From contig CM043960.1 of assembly GCA_014529385.2 (NCBI GenBank), forward strand, positions 35,821,396 to 35,885,395: 64,000 nt of DNA, read 5' to 3'. Origin of the DNA: Adiantum capillus-veneris. Taxonomy: Eukaryota; Streptophyta; Polypodiopsida; Polypodiales; Pteridaceae. Position numbers and translations under genes: made by a program. This document shows positions 11,127 through 22,131 of the stretch, piece by piece; position 1 is the stretch's first letter, and each line of letters opens with the position of its first letter. The notes beneath the pieces are model-generated. The model was not told the DNA's origin and did no database searches. It saw only the letters and a program-made list of their open reading frames with translations.

Positions 11127-11303
11127 AACCAACCAACCATATTGCTCAATGAATTAATTGATTTACAATGAGGGACTTGGTGTGCTTATATACAACCCCA
11201 AGTAAAATTTTTTCCCCAGAATCTTCCCCAATGGAATACCTGAAAGACAAATAAATAACTAGAATCACATTGGGCATTCACTTGAGATGCATAAACTTCA
11301 ACA
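10885..11303 (-). mobile_element. Two inverted LTR fragments separated by GA tracts
   Basis: After (GA)n at 10885-10955, sequence complementary to the LTR reads back through the TATA-like region to about 11074. A second GA tract (11075-11121) and a near-identical second copy (165-bp offset) follow, ending at the LTR start (TGTTGAAG on minus, 11303). Each copy carries CCAACCAACCAT next to its GA tract. Confidence 0.7.
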
Positions 11304-11348
11304 TGTAAAAGTGGGCAAAGCGGAAACATAAAGCAAAGATTAGAATGC

Positions 11349-11392
<44 letters not shown>

Positions 11393-11406
11393 ACCAACCA
11401 ACCATA
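11304..11406 (-). mobile_element. LTR 3' portion abutting an LTR start
   Basis: The minus strand reads CTCCTGCATTCTAATC and on to ACTTTTACA, resembling the LTR end at 8876-8922, with its own CT/GA tract (11350-11387). It is directly followed by the LTR start at 11303, so LTR end and LTR start touch. Confidence 0.5.
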
Positions 11407-12107
11407 GAAATGAATTAAGAAAGGGGACAAGAAGGTCCAAAGACAGCCATTGCTTTTGCACTATTTTGCCTACACGCCACTATGTGGTTATAACTTGTCA
11501 AGCCTATGTAATTTTGAATATGTAAAATCATAGTTTTTAGCATAGAAAGACTTATGACTTGATTGAGAAGCTGGGTGAATTTTCTTGTAATTATCTAGTA
11601 CTCACAAAGCCCAAAACTAGGCACTGAGGCTATAATTAATTGATATTGGCCGATCAAAAGTGAACACTAGGTTTCTAGCCTCATTCTATGATAACTATTC
11701 ACTTTTAGTTCTTTTTGTGGTTTTCAGAGTTAGAAATCTAATTACATCAAGCTTGCTTTGTGAACACTAAAGAGTCTTTATAGCTTTCTCATCCACTCCA
11801 AAGAGCTATTTACTTGTATTGTTTTGCTCCCTTATGCATGATGGTTGAAAATATGACAAGAACCAATGCTTCCTCTCTCTCTTTTACTTTGTGCCAATAT
11901 AGAGGAAGTAGGTAATCAATTTTGTTTTGTCATTTTGAGTGCTTGATCATCGTGGTTCTTCTTGATTGCCCTAGGTTGTGCATGATAGTACAAAGGAGTA
12001 GACAACACACTTGTTTAGTCATTAGTGCACACACATTGTGTTCTTAGTGCATGCATGGAGTAGCTACATTATTTCATCTTGCATTGCAAAAGGATCATTG
12101 CACCTCC
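11407..12107 (+). repeat. 700-bp dispersed repeat, copy 1 (LTR-like)
   Basis: The sequence matches 36439-37130 over its whole length. Shared landmarks are GACAAGAAGGTCCAAAG, CGCCACTATGTGGTTA, ATTAATTGAT, ATCACATCAAGCTTGC or its variant, and TGGAGTAGC near the end. Copy 1 precedes a gag-protease region, and copy 2 follows a decayed coding body. That is the order expected of 5' and 3' LTRs of one family. No clear TG...CA ends or primer site were found. Confidence 0.7.
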
Positions 12108-12755
12108 AAATCCAAAAATAGATGGTTACTTGTGTTCATCAACACTAGGATTCATCCTATAGAGAATTTTTTATACCAAAAGTAGGACAACACCACCAAA
12201 ATGAACTTTATTGCTTAGATCGTTTGGGGTCGCTCATATCATCTGGGGTCACTCAACTTGTTTTGGAGCTCTCATATCATTTTCGGCAGCATGGGAATTT
12301 TTGGACCTAAAGTGGGTCAATGTGGTCTTTGGACCCAGGGGACACGTAGGTATGCTTAAAGCCTCATTTGGACTATAGTTGTGCAACATGAACGAAGCAA
12401 AATCTAGGGTCTAGACTCTAGTTTGCCATTGAATTGATACATGGAGACCTTTAAGGTGCCCAACCTTGCAACTTTGCCCAAAATGCATAGCTAGCACAAT
12501 GAATATCCATCCTGTTGCATTCATAAAAAATGGGGAAAAAAACTCTGAAATTTTAAAAACGCTCAAAGTCCTAAAAAGGCTCACATATTTTGGACCCAAG
12601 GGTATAAATGTGGGAAAGTAGGTAAAGCGCTTCATGCACTTAAAGTCTAGCACCACTTTAGTTTTATCTTTATTGTACTATCTCGAGGTTCTACTCATAG
12701 TAGTCGAGTAGCACCTTCCGACAACCCTCCATGGATCATCCTTGAAGAAGATTTT
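12108..12755. other. Leader-like non-coding stretch
   Basis: No coding motif. It lies between the LTR-like repeat and the gag-like frames, where an untranslated leader would be expected. Confidence 0.45.
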
Positions 12756-14830
12756 GTGTCCCATTCTGAGGAAACCACCTCATGTGGCACAATGTCAATG
12801 GCATCCATGGTTGAAACTCTAAATGAGAATAGATACATTATTTATGAACTCATTTTGTATTCTCATACGAATACCTTTGGTGTGGATATTGTTACAATGG
12901 ATGATAAGGCCAAGGTGGTAAGGATATCACTCCCTCCATCCTTGGTGGTAGTGGAATATAAAGGAGACCATTTGATAGAGTGGGGAAAAGGCACCATCTT
13001 TCTCAAGACTTACTTTCCAAAAGCCATTAACCCATGGGAAAACTTTGCCACAACAATGCCCCGGCTCAGAGTGAACCTCTACTGAGGAGCACCAATCCTT
13101 TTATCAACCCAATGAGGCCTATGAAATATGCCAATGCCATTGGTCCCTATGTGTGAATTGGGTATGTTTAGCACCCCTATTGATTGGGGTCCAACCCATG
13201 AAGAGCAAAAAGGAGGACACGAAGTCACACCTATGATGCCCCCTCCACCTTCACCTCTTCGACCCACTTTGATTGGAGAAATGTCAATGAGCAGTGTATA
13301 TTTTGACTACCCTTATTGTATTTTAACTAAAGACAAACCGGGTTGTGTTTACAAGGCACACACTCGTAAAGATGACTACCTGCCTAAATGTAAGCTCTTT
13401 GTACATTCCACGACCCTCAACACAATAGTTTTATGATAGATGGGTAGCGGAGTACTTCAAGTTCAACCCTCACAACCTTAAAGACCATACTTGGGGAGAG
13501 TGCCAATCTTCCCCAACGGAAGTGAGGGGAGAAAGGGATAATTACTTTACATTCAAGGATCCAACCCCCACAATCGGACCATAAGACCCCCAATAAGGAC
13601 AAGGAGAATGCATGGCAAGTTGTCAAGAGTTATTGCAAGGAGTGCCATGTTACTCACTTAAGCCAAAATTGTCACAACAATCCTAAGGAAGATAACCCTT
13701 CCAAGGCTACCCTAAAGCTAGTGCAAGTATTAGGCTCACCATATTCCTCATAAGAAAAGGAGATTGTCCCTTTAAGGGTAGTCACAAAGGCACATGCAAG
13801 AGCTTAACCCCAAAGGAATCCCTCTCCTCTCAACCATCCCGCTGCTTGATAAATGGAATGATCAATTTGAAATGGGGGCTTCTATGAGAAAATGTTTAGA
13901 GAAATGCAACAACAAGACCAGTGGCCAAATAAAGCTATAAACCTTGCCAAGATACATCAAAGAGTTTGAGGCCAAATATGAAATTAGGTCTAGGCCAACG
14001 TCTCCAACCAAGAAAAAGGACATGAAATTAGGTCTAGCCCAACCTCTCCAACCAAGTAAAAGGGCATGATAACTCCCTAGCTCTATTGGAAGCTCCTGTC
14101 ACATGTGTCCATCCCTTGAAGGATTTGTTAAAACTGCAACCCACCTTGTGGTAGGACATATTGAAAGCAAGCCTAGTAAAGGAATACAACATGAAGCATG
14201 GCTTGGATCAAGGATTCCTTAAGCCCAGTGTTGGTCCACAAGATTTTTCATCAAGATAATGATTCCATGAAGCATAATGCCACCTTGCATATTGAGTACA
14301 AAAACCATAAATTTTTGGCTATCTTGGATGATGGAGTAGGAGTGAGCATAGCAATAAAAACAACATGGGAAAAATGGAAGCAATATACTCGAATGGTACT
14401 CTAGCTAGCAGACGAAGACTAGAAAGTCCTACGGGACTATTGTTGAGAATGTCCAAGTCACCAACTTCTAGGTGCAATACATGTGCACCTTTGCAATAAT
14501 GGATTTTGGGAGAGACCCCGATCACCATGTCATATTAAGGCATCCTTTCATGCAACAACTCGGGATGGTACACAATTGGGGATACAATTACGTCTACTTG
14601 AGATACAAGGGGTTACAAATAGGATAAACCTCACCACCCATAATTATTGGGACATGTATGCATACCAATGGCGGACTTTGTGTTGGCTATAACTTTGGCC
14701 ACAAAGTGAGAAGAGTGATGGCTATGAGGGAGAGGACAATTTACTCCTCTTCCAAGAGGAGGACAATGACCCTTTGGTTGTCCAAGTGGCAAAAATTGAT
14801 GCTATAACCATTGATTTCCCATGAATGATG
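12756..14830 (+). pseudogene. Decayed gag-protease region, probably Ty3/Gypsy
   Basis: A string of short open frames on one strand: 12756-13085 (109 codons), 13128-13436 (102 codons), then a frame with many stops. Near 13635-13680 it reads CKECHVTHLSQNC, close to a gag zinc knuckle but with one residue missing before the His. At 14198-14404, KFLAILDDGVGVSI resembles the retropepsin active-site strand, with the usual D-S/T/G-G altered. No RT follows. I infer a gutted Gypsy-type element. The first two frames alone are not recognisable. Confidence 0.45.
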
Positions 14831-15399
14831 ACTATGTCTATCAATGCTTTCTTGATTCCGAGTTAGTCAACCAACAAAGGTGCACATTTTAGCCACTATA
14901 GATATTTGTGCCCTAGAGCCACAAACGATGAGGATGGCTATTGTAGTCCCCATGAGAATGGCCTTGTCCTTTATTGAAGGTCTGGAAAATTTTACAAAAT
15001 TGATTACCCAAATTGGGAAAAAAGTGGTATCCTATAGTGGATCTGAAATTTCATAAAGTCTTGATAGCACAACTAAAGAGTTAAGCATGGACAATGAGGT
15101 CACTCAAATGAAACAACTCTTTAGTGATTGACAACAAGGATAAATGCCTTAACGAGCGCCAAAAATGCGAAAGAAAAAAGCACTTTTGAGGAGCATTAAA
15201 CAACCAAAAGAATTCAAGAACAAAACAGATTATCTGCTTCATGTGGAAGCATGCAATCGTATCAAAATTTTGTGAGTATATCATAGCATAGCTCCAATGA
15301 CGAACACATAATGACCAGCACATAAATATCATTCTGGAGTGATGAGCTACCCGGCTAGGGCATGGAAACACTCTCACATGATTAATGAGTTAATCAAGA
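14831..15399. other. No gene seen
   Basis: Mixed sequence with frequent stops. It may be the decayed tail of the preceding element. Confidence 0.45.
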
Positions 15400-16184
15400 C
15401 AACAGGAATGGTTAACTCTATGAGGTGGGCTTGGCCTATGGAGGAGCTAAGCCACAAGATTGGAAGTCTTTGATTCCACTTCTCCTCACTCACACAATAA
15501 TGATTCTAATGATGCACAACATCACTAATTGCATCATCCTACACACTAATTATGAGTGCACACACATAGATCTATCAAGCATCCATGCTCCACTCAAATC
15601 TACATGCACACGGAAAGAATAGAGTGTAATCACACAAGACTAGAGAGCAATAAACCACTAATTAGTTAAGATCTAATTAGTCAAGGTATTAAAGATAATC
15701 AATAGAGAGTGAAAGAGGCATAATGAATGAGAATTAAGAGCATTGATTAATATTAATCAAGCATGAATAAGCTCAAGGACTCCGTATCCAAACACCACAT
15801 GAGCTCTCAATAGAGGTGCTCTCAACAAATGAGGTCGACAACCCTAATTCCATTTACACAGTCCCTTATATACCTAGGGTTAAAATGTGCAATGTCTAGG
15901 CATCCAAGGCCTTTAGGGCTCCACACTTACTATATCTACTACCTACGCACACTAATTGACATGTTCTTTATGGCTTGGAAATCTCATTGAGCCTACAACA
16001 CATCACAATTATTACAACGGCTTGAAATAAATCGGGAGATTACATTACATGACCATATTGGAAAAATGTGTAACTCCAATGTTCATTGCTTATTTATATA
16101 TGTCCTTGATGTGTAGTTACTAAGCTTGGGCCTTCAACAGATCCTGTTAGCTTATTTGGGCTTAATTAACATTCACCCTTCCAA
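15400..16184 (-). mobile_element. Candidate 3' LTR, minus strand
   Basis: On the minus strand a purine-rich TTGGAAGGG is followed by TGAATGTTAATTAAGCCC, which fits a polypurine tract and LTR start at about 16184. A TATA-like GGTATATAAGGG lies at about 15870-15881. The 3' boundary is unclear. It sits downstream, on the minus strand, of the decayed minus-strand coding region at 17.5-19.5 kb. Confidence 0.4.
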
Positions 16185-16950
16185 TTTTAGTGCCCGTCCT
16201 TGGGCACCATTAAAAAGTGTCAGTGAAAGCTGGAAGGTTGTTGATCGGTTGTCCAATGTTGATGGGTTGTTTTGTATTCATTGATTGGTCAATCTATTGG
16301 GGAGGTTTATTTTATTGTAGCATCTTGAATATCCAAACTATGGATATCTCTGGTGTGAGTTGATGATGTTGAACTGTCTGTTGAATCAGCATAATGGGGA
16401 GATTGCTCATTATTTATTAAGAGTATGTACAAGAGAAATAGAGAAGTGAGGATCTAAATTAGGGTCTAATACCTGAATCACTGAAGGGAAAAAACCCGTT
16501 GAAAAAAAAGTGCCTTTGAGACACGTGCATTATTGGAGTACCTATTAGCATGGGAACTATTGATAAAGTATTGAAGGGATTATTTGTTGATGGATATAAG
16601 AATAAGATGGTAGCTTATAATAGAGTAGCAATATAGAAAGTTTGTTTGCATGTTGTAGTCTACTCAAGGTGCATAGGTGGAAGCAAAAAAGAGTGTCTAA
16701 TATACATGTCCAATGATAGGACATCATATATAATGCACAAAAATGCATTGAAAACATTTATGCTATTCAAGAAATATTTTTGAGGGCGTCTCCAAAAGGC
16801 TATAAAAGCATATGACATGGCTTTACAAACCGGCACCCCTTTAGGAAGAGTTTTCATTGTTGAGGATATGTGCTCCCGTCTTGCTATGAACTATGTGTGA
16901 GTGTAGGACTCTATGCCACTCCACCTTTATTAAGTTAATAGACTTCAACT
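16185..16950. other. No gene seen
   Basis: AT-rich, with no recognised motif. Confidence 0.5.
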
Positions 16951-17552
16951 CTTATGCTCATCTCTTTCAATATGAGCAACATGACTTAGATAGGCTCAAC
17001 TCTTTTGAGTGGAAGCCTAATAACTACAACTCTTAGCACAACATCTATTAAGACACAAAGCTTTGGGACTATCAATTTGCTCATTTCACAGCACAACAGC
17101 GTGGCTCCGACTATAGCAAACAGTGTTTTTTGCACCGTGGCATCTTGACTCTTTACATTCTTGTACTTACCACTAACAATCCTTCATATATAAGTAAGTT
17201 TGAACCCTGAAGGAGTGGATTATTGAAGGACCAAGTTGGCATTGGAGGTTTCTTATGCTCATCTCTTCTAGTATGACTTAGATAGGCTCAAATCTTCTGA
17301 GCGAAAGCCTAATAACTACGACTCTTAGACAAGAGTCTATTAAGACATGAAGCTTTGGGACTAACACTTTGCTCATTTCATGGCACAATAGCCTGGCTCT
17401 GACTATACTAAAGAGTGTTTTTTGCATTGTGGCGAGTTGACTCTTTACATTCTTGTACTTACCACAAATATTTCTTAGGATATAAGAAATTTTGAACCCT
17501 CAAAGAGTGGATTATTGAAGGACCAAGTTGGCATTAAAGGTTTCTTTTGCCA
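16951..17552. repeat. 301-bp tandem duplication
   Basis: Two adjacent copies start with CTTATGCTCATCTCT at 16951 and 17252. Both contain GAGTGGATTATTGAAGGACC and AGTGTTTTTTGCA. They differ by scattered substitutions and small indels. Confidence 0.9.
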
Positions 17553-17569
17553 TACCTGATTAATCATCT

Positions 17570-19480
17570 TTGACTCTATAGCTATGTCTCATGGGCTGCC
17601 CTTCTTTGACTGTGAAGACTCCATTATCCGTTTGATTTTCCAAGTAGGCCTGTTGAAAGGAGTCTTTGAAGTTGTTGTAGGCCTTTGTTGACTGTCGATC
17701 TTTGACTTTTGACCAAGATCTTTTGAAGACTTAGGAATCCAAATCCTCCTATTACCTTTGTAGCTTCTTTGCTAACTTTGTATGGTGTAAGGTCTTGTTG
17801 AGCTCTTTTCATGGAGCTTGTTTGTAAGAGCCATTGGCTTGTGGTTGACTAGTAGCCAAATTCTTGTATACCCTTTGTAGAATCCTTGTGCAAGAAGAAG
17901 ATTGTTTAGAACCCACCTTTTGTTTGTATCTTCTTGAGGGTTGTGGTAGAGTTTAGCAGGACTAGGTGTTGTTCTTTTGTATTGCTCTTCCTAGGTGTCC
18001 TAGACTATTGTCAAGGTTGATATCTATTTGGCCTTCTTCTCTAAGAGGATCTCATTGCACTTCATATATTGTGATTTGCACTTGGGGTATGGAGACTTGT
18101 CCATTACCCTTGCAATACTCATGTTCATGCAAACTATATTGTGAATCTATCCATCCCATGTGTTTGTTTCTTGGTGTTGATCTTCCATCTTCAATCCATA
18201 CGGTGTCACTAACTCTAACTAGAGGGTTCGGGAGAAACACTTTCTTGACCTTCTCTTGCCTTTATGAGTACTTGGGCTGATATAGCTTTGCTTTCTAGAG
18301 TGGCTCTATTGAGTTTTTGTTTGGGTCAGTGAATGATTGAGTCCTTCTAAAGCTTGAATTACTTTAGGGAACTAATCCATCAGGGTCTATCTTATCTTTA
18401 ATTATAGTTGTTGGAAGGTCCAATTTAGCTTTACCTTTGTATATAAAATATGTAGGTGATTTTGGTGATACTTGAAACTTTGAATCCATCATTAGACATA
18501 CCTGTAACAATTGCTTACTACCACTCGGAAAGGAGGGTAATAGCATTGTGTCTTCTTTGTAGTTCTTATGTTGGTCGAACCACTAACAACCAAGGATGGC
18601 ATTTGGAGGAATTTCTTTTGAAAGCATCACCTAAAATTTTGCTTGCCAAGAGTAGTAGTCATTTCCACTTGACTTGTAGTCATACCTAGGATTACTTTGC
18701 TATAGTGCCTGCATGGAGTAATCTTGAATATTCTCTAGATGTTGTCTCAAACCGTATTGCATTTTGCTTCTTTATCTAGTAGAGTGTTGCATCTGACACT
18801 GCTGCCTTTGCACCATTGAGGACTGTAGCTATCCTCATTGGTGGTTTTATTGAAGATACATGTCATGGTTTGATTGTGGTCTCATCTTAATCTAGTTGGG
18901 TCTCTACAAAAGGCAGTGATAGACCTTCAAGCTTTTTGTTCCTTCCTGGTTTTTTGTAACCTCGATCTTCTTTACTTCTTGTCTTGATGATAATTCCTTC
19001 TTAGTGGATTTTGTAGTTGCTACCTATTGTGTTTTAACTACACTTACTATTTCCTGATCTACTTCAAGCTCATCCAAGGTTTTGTTGGGTGGAGTTGAAA
19101 CATCTTCAATAAGCTCTACCTTGCTATCGGTCTCCACTTGTACTCTATCTGAGGGATTTGTGATATCTTCCATCGGTGACAATTTTTGGTTCTCTTCATC
19201 CTCGGTTGTCTTTAAAGACTTAAGCTCTCTATATTTCCAAAAGAATTTGGGCTAGTGGCATTCCCAAAACAATGTCATTGGTAAATCTTTTACTATCATC
19301 ACATGAAATTGGGCTTTGAGCATATGGAAATCTATTTGAATGGTGGTGGAAATGATTCCTCAGCATTTAATGCTAATGAATTCTGGAGCATCATCTAGTT
19401 GTGATTGGCCACATTTTTCCAAGTGCAACAAAAAGGAGGTTCTTGTCTAGCTGAAAGTCTAGCCTTGTCCCTTGACAACT
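17570..19480 (-). pseudogene. Decayed minus-strand polyprotein remnant
   Basis: One minus-strand frame reads through long stretches with only occasional stops, from about 19270 down to 17570. It includes an acidic region (TTEDEENQKLSPMEDI, VELIEDVSTPP) and later DTVWIEDGRSTPRNKH. Just upstream in another frame, ISTTIQIDFHMLKAQFHVMI resembles the strand pattern of retroviral-type proteases. I infer a retroelement gag/protease remnant that would end at the candidate LTR at 15.4-16.2 kb. The family is not recognised. Confidence 0.35.
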
Positions 19481-19699
19481 TATCTTCATTTTGACAAATG
19501 ATGTTTCACTTGACAAAAGCAATGCCAAGCACAAAGGATGATGCTCATAACATGACTAAGTTTGTATCAAAACATCTTTGTGTGCTTTGAAATTCCCATT
19601 GAAATAGCTAGCAATCAAGGCTTAATTTCCTCAACAAGGTCATGAGGGTTCTTTTGAAAGTATTCCTAGTGACCAATAATCAATCAATACCTTACCATA

Positions 19700-20208
19700 G
19701 TACAATGGGCAAGGCGAGATGATGAACAAGGTGTCATGTGCAGTCCTCACAAAGATTGTAGATGGAGACCAAAAAACCTTGGTTGTGAAGTTGCCAAGCA
19801 TCTTATGGGCCTATCATACTACATATAAAACATTGGTAGGAACTACGCCATTTGAGCCACTCTATAGACTTAATGATACTCTCCCAATAGAATTTGTTCT
19901 CCCTACTTGGAAAGAAAGATTCCCTTGGAATGGACCGTTCATTCTTTCTCTAATAGGTTCATTAAGCTTAAGAGCTTGGATGAGGCTAGACTCAATGATG
20001 TACATGTTATGTATGTAGAAACATTCAGAAGGAAGGCTTGGTTTGATAGAAGCATCCATTCTAAGGAATTCAAACAAGGCCACTATTCTCCTTTACATGC
20101 TTCAAAATAATAAACGCAAAGTTATCGCTAAGGGACTAGGACCATTCGTGTTAATCGGCATACCACTAGGGATGCTATTTATTTAGTATCACTCGATGGT
20201 ACACCCAT
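19700..20208 (+). pseudogene. Ty3/Gypsy integrase C-terminus (left part)
   Basis: The frame at 19719-20018 reads LPSILWAYHTTYKTLVGTTP and LYRLNDTLPIEFVLPT, characteristic of the integrase C-terminal region of plant Ty3/Gypsy elements. The 19907-20110 frame (SLDEARLNDVHVMYVE, RSIHSKEFKQG) is the next stretch of the same region in another frame. The sequence then reaches GLGPFVLIG, typical of the last strand before the pol end. At 20208 it is interrupted by a TRIM insertion and resumes at 20793. Confidence 0.8.
20204..20208. repeat. TRIM target-site duplication, left
   Basis: CCCAT, matched at 20793-20797. Confidence 0.85.
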
Positions 20209-20416
20209 TGTAGGTCATGAGGGCAACAACTTCCCTGGAGGTCACCCATCCCAGTACTGTTCCTACGCATATGCGCTTAACTGTGACGTTCCACAAATTG
20301 GTCTAGCCATCCAGACCCCAAAACCTTAAGGTGTTAGGGACCTCCGGTCTAACCAATTTATGCAAGCCTCATAGATAGAAACCACTTTGTCACCACAAGT
20401 TGGGCTTACCCCAACA
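20209..20416 (-). repeat. TRIM 3' LTR carrying 5S-derived sequence
   Basis: It starts TGTTGGGGTAAGCCC and ends CATGACCTACA on the minus strand, 208 bp long. Confidence 0.75.
20228..20292 (-). ncRNA. 5S rRNA-derived segment (not a functional 5S gene)
   Basis: On the minus strand it reads CAGTTAAGCGCATATG, then GTACTGGGATGGGTGACCTC and CAGGGAAGT. This matches the 3' half of plant 5S rRNA, including the C-box region of the internal Pol III promoter. The 5' half of 5S is not recognisable, so it is a captured fragment within an LTR. Confidence 0.85.
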
Positions 20417-20590
20417 ATCGCCCCCTTAAGCCAAACTTGGGACTTTCCCGTCCCCTTGAGTACCAACGTGTTCCGCCTTTTTCTAGGCTCAGAGGTTGAG
20501 AGCTTCAACGTGGCCGGGAGCTAGCTCAGAGGTTGAAGTCAACATCAACATATCCTGTTCCACGGACTCAGAGGTTGGACTTTGAACCAT

Positions 20591-20603
20591 GGCTCTGATA
20601 CCA
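20591..20603 (-). promoter_or_regulatory. Primer-binding site, initiator-Met tRNA
   Basis: TGGTATCAGAGCC on the minus strand, two bases after the terminal repeat. Confidence 0.9.
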
Positions 20604-20605
20604 CT

Positions 20606-20792
20606 TGTTGGGATCGGAGAGCACACACACAGAGAGCCAGCACAAAGAAGGAGATAGACGCAGTGTGTGGCGGGGCGGTACTCACACTACAATGTGTAGT
20701 TATGAGTATAGTTATTATGAATGAGTAAATGAATGGCTGTACATGGGCGGTAGAACAACGGGCAGCCGGGCACACGGGCCTTTAACCCAACA
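20606..20792 (-). repeat. TRIM 5' LTR lacking 5S sequence
   Basis: 187 bp with TGTTGGG...CCCAACA inverted termini. The outer 15-20 bp resemble the other repeat. The interior, with ACTCATAACTACACATTG on the minus strand, does not. Confidence 0.7.
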
Positions 20793-21397
20793 CCCATGAA
20801 GGATTTTATCAGTGGATCTAGGATTAAAAGGTATAGTGAGATGTTAACTGAGGAAATGCTTCAGCAATTGAAATTTCAATTGCATGTCTTAAAAAAACAA
20901 GAAGGGGCAAGAAGCTTCATTGACGCAAAGTTACCGCTAGGGGACTAGGACCATTCATGTTAACGGACATCACCACTAGGGATGCTATTTGTTTAGCATC
21001 ACTTGATGATACACCCATGAAGGATTTTATTAGTGGAGTTAGAAGGTACAATGATCTGTTAACCAATGGAATCCTTGAGCAATTGCATGTAGAAAAAAAT
21101 AAGGAGGAGCAAGAAGCCTCACTAAAGCAACAAGCGCAAGAGGTGGCATTTGAGAGAGCTCGTAATGTGAAACTCCAAAAATATGAGGTAAACTACCTAA
21201 GCACACCGTCTGATGAGGAATTCGATCCACCTCTTCTCATCAAGCCACAAGTAAATGCATGTCACATTATGACACCACTTGACTCTGGAGGTAACAGAAA
21301 CATCCTCTCTTATGAAGCCTATCAACTACTATATCTACTCGTAGATTGTGCAATATGGGAATCGCCACGAGTGAGACTTTATTTTAATTCCTTTTAG
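20793..21397 (+). pseudogene. Ty3/Gypsy pol C-terminus (right part and duplicate)
   Basis: The C-terminal tail resumes after the TRIM as MKDFISGSRIKRYSEMLTEE, then repeats as the 146-codon frame at 20957-21397 (MKDFISGVRRYNDLLTN, then a glutamine/lysine-rich helix). Tails of this kind (DGxPMxxFxxGxRLKxY) end pol in Tat/Athila-like Gypsy elements. The later part (MTPLDSGGNRNILSYEAYQL) is unusual and could be a fusion with another reading frame. Confidence 0.65.
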
Positions 21398-22131
21398 TAA
21401 TAGAAGCATGCTTTGTGGTATCTATCTAGACCATTGTACAAGCTCAAAACTAGGGCTTTTGAAAACTTGTACATGTTTTTGGTGTGTATCATTAAAAGAG
21501 ACTCAAAATCTTAAGCCAAATTGTTGCGAGATGATAGTTTTTTGTTGTGCAGAATTTTTTGATGTCTTTGTTTTGGATTAATTTTTTTGTGTATCGTTAG
21601 AAAAGGCTCTAAACTCAAAATAAAAAAGGCTCGCAAAACTGGTTTTGATTGCAAAGCTCGAAATCGAAAGCTCGCAAATAAATCACACTCCCCCCTTGGC
21701 TATGGGTAGGTGTAGTCTCGACACCATTCATACATGTATGCAAGTTCTAATGCATGGTTTGGAAGAGGAAAGCTTGCCTAATGCAAGTCTTGTGGACATT
21801 GAGACATTAGATTCTTAATGGTTAAGGGATGTTATGGAAAAGAGAGTTAAGAAAAGGGTCATTGCACTTTTGATTGTGAGGAAACTACTCTACTCTTATA
21901 TTCTCCATTGGTTAGACTCTTATGCTCACCATACTGTAGATGCAACCATAGTAACATCTGCTCATCCAATTAGATATTATATCATGCACCAAAGGAATAA
22001 AAATAATGCAATTAGTGCACATGCCTATCATTAGACGAGTGGTAGCTAGCTAAGTACCATTGAGATTTTTAAGCTTTGCCAATGTTTTGGGTCAAGTAAC
22101 CTGACTTTTGATGCTAATGTTGCTCCATATG
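21398..22131. other. Non-coding, possible LTR remnant
   Basis: It contains GCTCGAAATCGAAAGCTCGC at about 21656-21675 followed by CCCCCC. The same motif pair recurs at 31384-31429, so both probably derive from one repeat family. No gene seen. Confidence 0.45.

Larger units (their letters stand above)
20209..20792 (-). mobile_element. Cassandra-type TRIM retrotransposon
   Basis: A complete 584-bp insertion with TG...CA ends and CCCAT target duplications, in minus orientation. In element order: a 5' terminal repeat (20792-20606), an exact initiator-Met primer site (20603-20591), a non-coding internal stretch of about 170 bp with CTCAGAGGTTG three times, a polypurine tract (TTAAGGGGGCGAT, about 20429-20417) and a 3' terminal repeat (20416-20209). 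The 3' repeat contains a 5S rRNA-derived segment, the hallmark of Cassandra TRIMs. The two repeats agree at their ends but not in the middle. It has no coding capacity, so it would depend on proteins from another element. Confidence 0.85.
20113..21141 (+). repeat. 220-bp tandem duplication, first copy split by a TRIM
   Basis: ACGCAAAGTTA recurs at 20113 and 20922. Removing the 584-bp insertion and one 5-bp target copy leaves a 220-bp offset. Copy 2 keeps the uninterrupted target (ATACACCCATGAAGG), so the insertion came after the duplication. Confidence 0.85.

Noticed and set aside
12756-13436. Two independent small host genes
   Set aside because: No introns, start context or domain. They lie in line with a degraded zinc knuckle and protease, so a retroelement remnant is more economical.
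17966-18280. 104-codon plus-strand frame
   Set aside because: The minus strand of the same stretch has the better coding character (DTVWIEDGRSTPRNKH). The plus frame is a shadow.
20228-20292. A functional 5S rRNA gene
   Set aside because: Only the 3' half is recognisable and it is inside a TRIM terminal repeat.
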